Source: RPQJ01 sp963696545
Lineage (GTDB): Bacteria; Pseudomonadota; Gammaproteobacteria; Steroidobacterales; Steroidobacteraceae
Length of the DNA stretch: 64,000 nucleotides
Assembly (NCBI GenBank): GCA_963696545.1
Contig: CAVOKQ010000012.1
Span: 558,001 to 622,000 of the forward strand
Reading direction: 5' to 3'
Shown: positions 62,499 to 64,000 of the stretch, piece by piece
Layout: each line of letters begins with the position of its first letter
How positions within the stretch are numbered: position 1 is the first letter of the stretch
The notes under the pieces: generated by a model
Told to the model about the DNA's origin: nothing
Seen by the model: the letters and a program-made list of their open reading frames with translations, nothing else
Databases searched by the model: none
Made by a program: the position numbers and the translations under genes

Positions 62499-64000
62499 AT
62501 GAACCTGATCCGCAATTTTTCCATCATCGCGCACATCGACCACGGCAAGTCGACGCTCGCCGACCGTTTCATCCAGACCTGCGGCGGCCTGGAGGATCGC
62601 GAGATGCAGGCGCAGGTGCTCGACTCGATGGACCTGGAGCGCGAGCGCGGCATCACCATCAAGGCCCAGAGCGTCTCGCTGCGCTACAAGGCGCGCGACG
62701 GGCTGGTCTACCAGCTGAACATGATCGACACGCCGGGGCACGTGGACTTCTCCTACGAGGTCTCGCGCTCGCTGGCAGCCTGCGAGGGCGCGCTGCTGGT
62801 GGTGGACGCCGCGCAGGGCGTCGAGGCCCAGAGCGTCGCCAACTGCTACACGGCCATCGAGCAGGGACTCGAGGTCGTGCCGGTGCTGAACAAGATCGAC
62901 CTGCCGTCGGCCGACCCCGACAAGGTCATCAAGGAGATCGAGGAGATCATCGGCATCGAGGCCACGGACGCGATACGGGTCAGCGCCAAGACCGGCGAGA
63001 ACGTACCCGAGTTGCTCGAGACGTTGATCGCCCGGGTCCCGCCGCCCCACGGCAGCCCGGAAGCACCGCTGCAGGCGCTGATCATCGACTCCTGGTACGA
63101 CAGCTATGTGGGCGTCGTGTCGCTGGTGCGGGTCGTCAATGGCTCGCTGCGCACCGGGCAGAAGATCCGCGTCTGGACCACGGGGCGCTGGCACCAGGTC
63201 GACAAGCTCGGCCGCTTCACGCCGAAGTCGCTGGTGGCCGATTCGCTCGAGACGGGCGAGGTCGGGTTCGTGATCGCCGGCATCAAGGAGATCGACGGCG
63301 CGCCGGTGGGCGACACGATCACGCTGGATTCGCGGCCGTGCAGTGCGCCGCTGCCGGGCTTCAAGGCCATCAAGCCGCGCGTGTTCGCCGGGCTGTTCCC
63401 GGTGAGCTCGGACGACTACGAGTCATTCAGGGACGCTCTGCAGAAACTCAAGCTCAACGATTCCGCGCTGCACTACGAGCCCGAAGTCTCGACCGCGCTC
63501 GGCTTCGGCTTCCGCTGCGGGTTCCTCGGGCTGCTGCACATGGACATCGTGCAGGAGCGGCTCGAGCGCGAATACGAGCTGTCGCTGGTGACCAGCGCGC
63601 CGACCGTGATCTACGAGGTGCTGACGACCGACGGCGAGATCGTCAACGTCGACAACCCGGCCAAGCTGCCGCCGGTCGACAAGATCAGGGAACTGCGCGA
63701 GCCGATCATCATCGCCAACATCCTGCTGCCGCCGGACTACGTCGGGCCGGTGATGAAGCTGTGCCTCGAGAAGCGCGGCGTGCAGAAGAAGCTGCTGTAC
63801 CTCGGCAACCAGGTCTCGATGCAGTGGGAGTTGCCGCTCGCCGAGGTGGTGCTCGACTTCTTCGACCGCCTGAAGAGCTGCAGCCGCGGCTACGCGTCGT
63901 TCGACTACGAGTTCGACCGTTTCCAGGCCGCGCCGCTGGTACGGCTCGACATCCTGATCAACGACGACAAGGTGGATGCACTCTCGATCATCAGCCACCG
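62499..64000 (+). CDS. lepA: Elongation factor 4 (LepA), 3' end outside the window
   Basis: Ribosome-associated translational GTPase. About 500 of the usual 597 or so residues are present, and the frame stays open to the last base. G motifs: AHIDHGKSTLADR, RERGITI, DTPGHVDF and NKIDLP. Later RCGFLGLLHMDIVQERLEREY and LPPDYVGPVMKLCLEKRG are LepA-specific. It is followed in relatives by lepB. The start is ATG 62499. Confidence 0.97.
   Translation, partial: MNLIRNFSIIAHIDHGKSTLADRFIQTCGGLEDREMQAQVLDSMDLERERGITIKAQSVSLRYKARDGLVYQLNMIDTPGHVDFSYEVSRSLAACEGALLVVDAAQGVEAQSVANCYTAIEQGLEVVPVLNKIDLPSADPDKVIKEIEEIIGIEATDAIRVSAKTGENVPELLETLIARVPPPHGSPEAPLQALIIDSWYDSYVGVVSLVRVVNGSLRTGQKIRVWTTGRWHQVDKLGRFTPKSLVADSLETGEVGFVIAGIKEIDGAPVGDTITLDSRPCSAPLPGFKAIKPRVFAGLFPVSSDDYESFRDALQKLKLNDSALHYEPEVSTALGFGFRCGFLGLLHMDIVQERLEREYELSLVTSAPTVIYEVLTTDGEIVNVDNPAKLPPVDKIRELREPIIIANILLPPDYVGPVMKLCLEKRGVQKKLLYLGNQVSMQWELPLAEVVLDFFDRLKSCSRGYASFDYEFDRFQAAPLVRLDILINDDKVDALSIISH

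Overview
The window is about 64 kb of gene-dense, GC-rich (roughly two-thirds GC by eye) bacterial chromosome, almost all of it conserved housekeeping genes. The gene orders map-glnD-dapC-dapD, rpsB-tsf-pyrH-frr-uppS-cdsA-dxr-rseP-bamA-skp-lpxD-fabZ-lpxA-lpxB-rnhB-dnaE-accA-tilS, pyrG-kdsA-eno-ftsB-ispD-ispF-truD, recJ-prfB-lysS and rpoE-rseABC-lepA, together with lipid A and Bam outer-membrane genes, point to a Gammaproteobacterium. The rpfE-like-recJ-prfB-lysS block and the form of KdsA suggest the Xanthomonadales/Steroidobacterales/Nevskiales side. The genus cannot be named from this sequence. I saw no rRNA, tRNA, CRISPR array, insertion sequence, prophage or plasmid gene.

Layout. 1-0.43 kb: the 3' part of dsbB. 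0.46-5.45 kb (minus strand): dapE, an unusual pyruvate kinase, and a two-gene plcP/agt-like pair of metallophosphoesterase and glycosyltransferase. 5.56-10.27 kb (plus): Pho box and pstSCAB-phoU. 10.27-16.06 kb (minus): map-glnD-dapC-dapD. 16.1-34.3 kb (plus): translation genes (rpsB, tsf, frr), pyrH, then the envelope block from uppS to lpxB, then rnhB and dnaE. 34.3-34.5 kb: a large palindromic intergenic element. 34.5-43.4 kb (plus): accA, tilS, pyrG, kdsA, eno, ftsB, ispD, ispF, truD. 43.4-47.1 kb: smr (minus), surE-pcm-glycerate kinase (plus), an Mth938-domain gene (minus). 47.2-53.0 kb (plus): rpfE-like, recJ, prfB with the programmed +1 frameshift, lysS, a small secreted protein. 53.0-55.1 kb (minus): a Ca2+/H+ antiporter and ygfZ. 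55.3-59.5 kb (plus): the complete succinate dehydrogenase operon with two assembly factors, an SDHAF4-like 55-residue protein and SdhE, plus ygfX. 59.6-64 kb (plus): rpoE-rseA-rseB-rseC, a glutaredoxin-like gene, and lepA, which runs off the window.

The best biological story is phosphate. The pst operon has a clear PhoB-type box (two 7-mers spaced by 4 nt), and a second Pho-box-like site lies at almost the same distance (about 72 nt) upstream of a metallophosphoesterase that resembles PlcP more than LpxH and is translationally coupled to a GT4 glycosyltransferase. Together they look like a phosphate-starvation module joining Pi uptake to replacement of phospholipids by glycolipids. The link is inferred from sequence.

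The second theme is sequence quality. dsbB, the cdsA/dxr junction, tilS, pyrG, kdsA, ygfZ and sdhC all carry one- or two-base indels whose correction restores textbook motifs. About ten such events occur, six of them between 35.5 and 38.7 kb. Because several of these genes are essential, residual assembly errors are much more likely than pseudogenes, and the apparent CdsA-Dxr fusion is probably one of them. I found no convincing undescribed defence, mobile or biosynthetic system.
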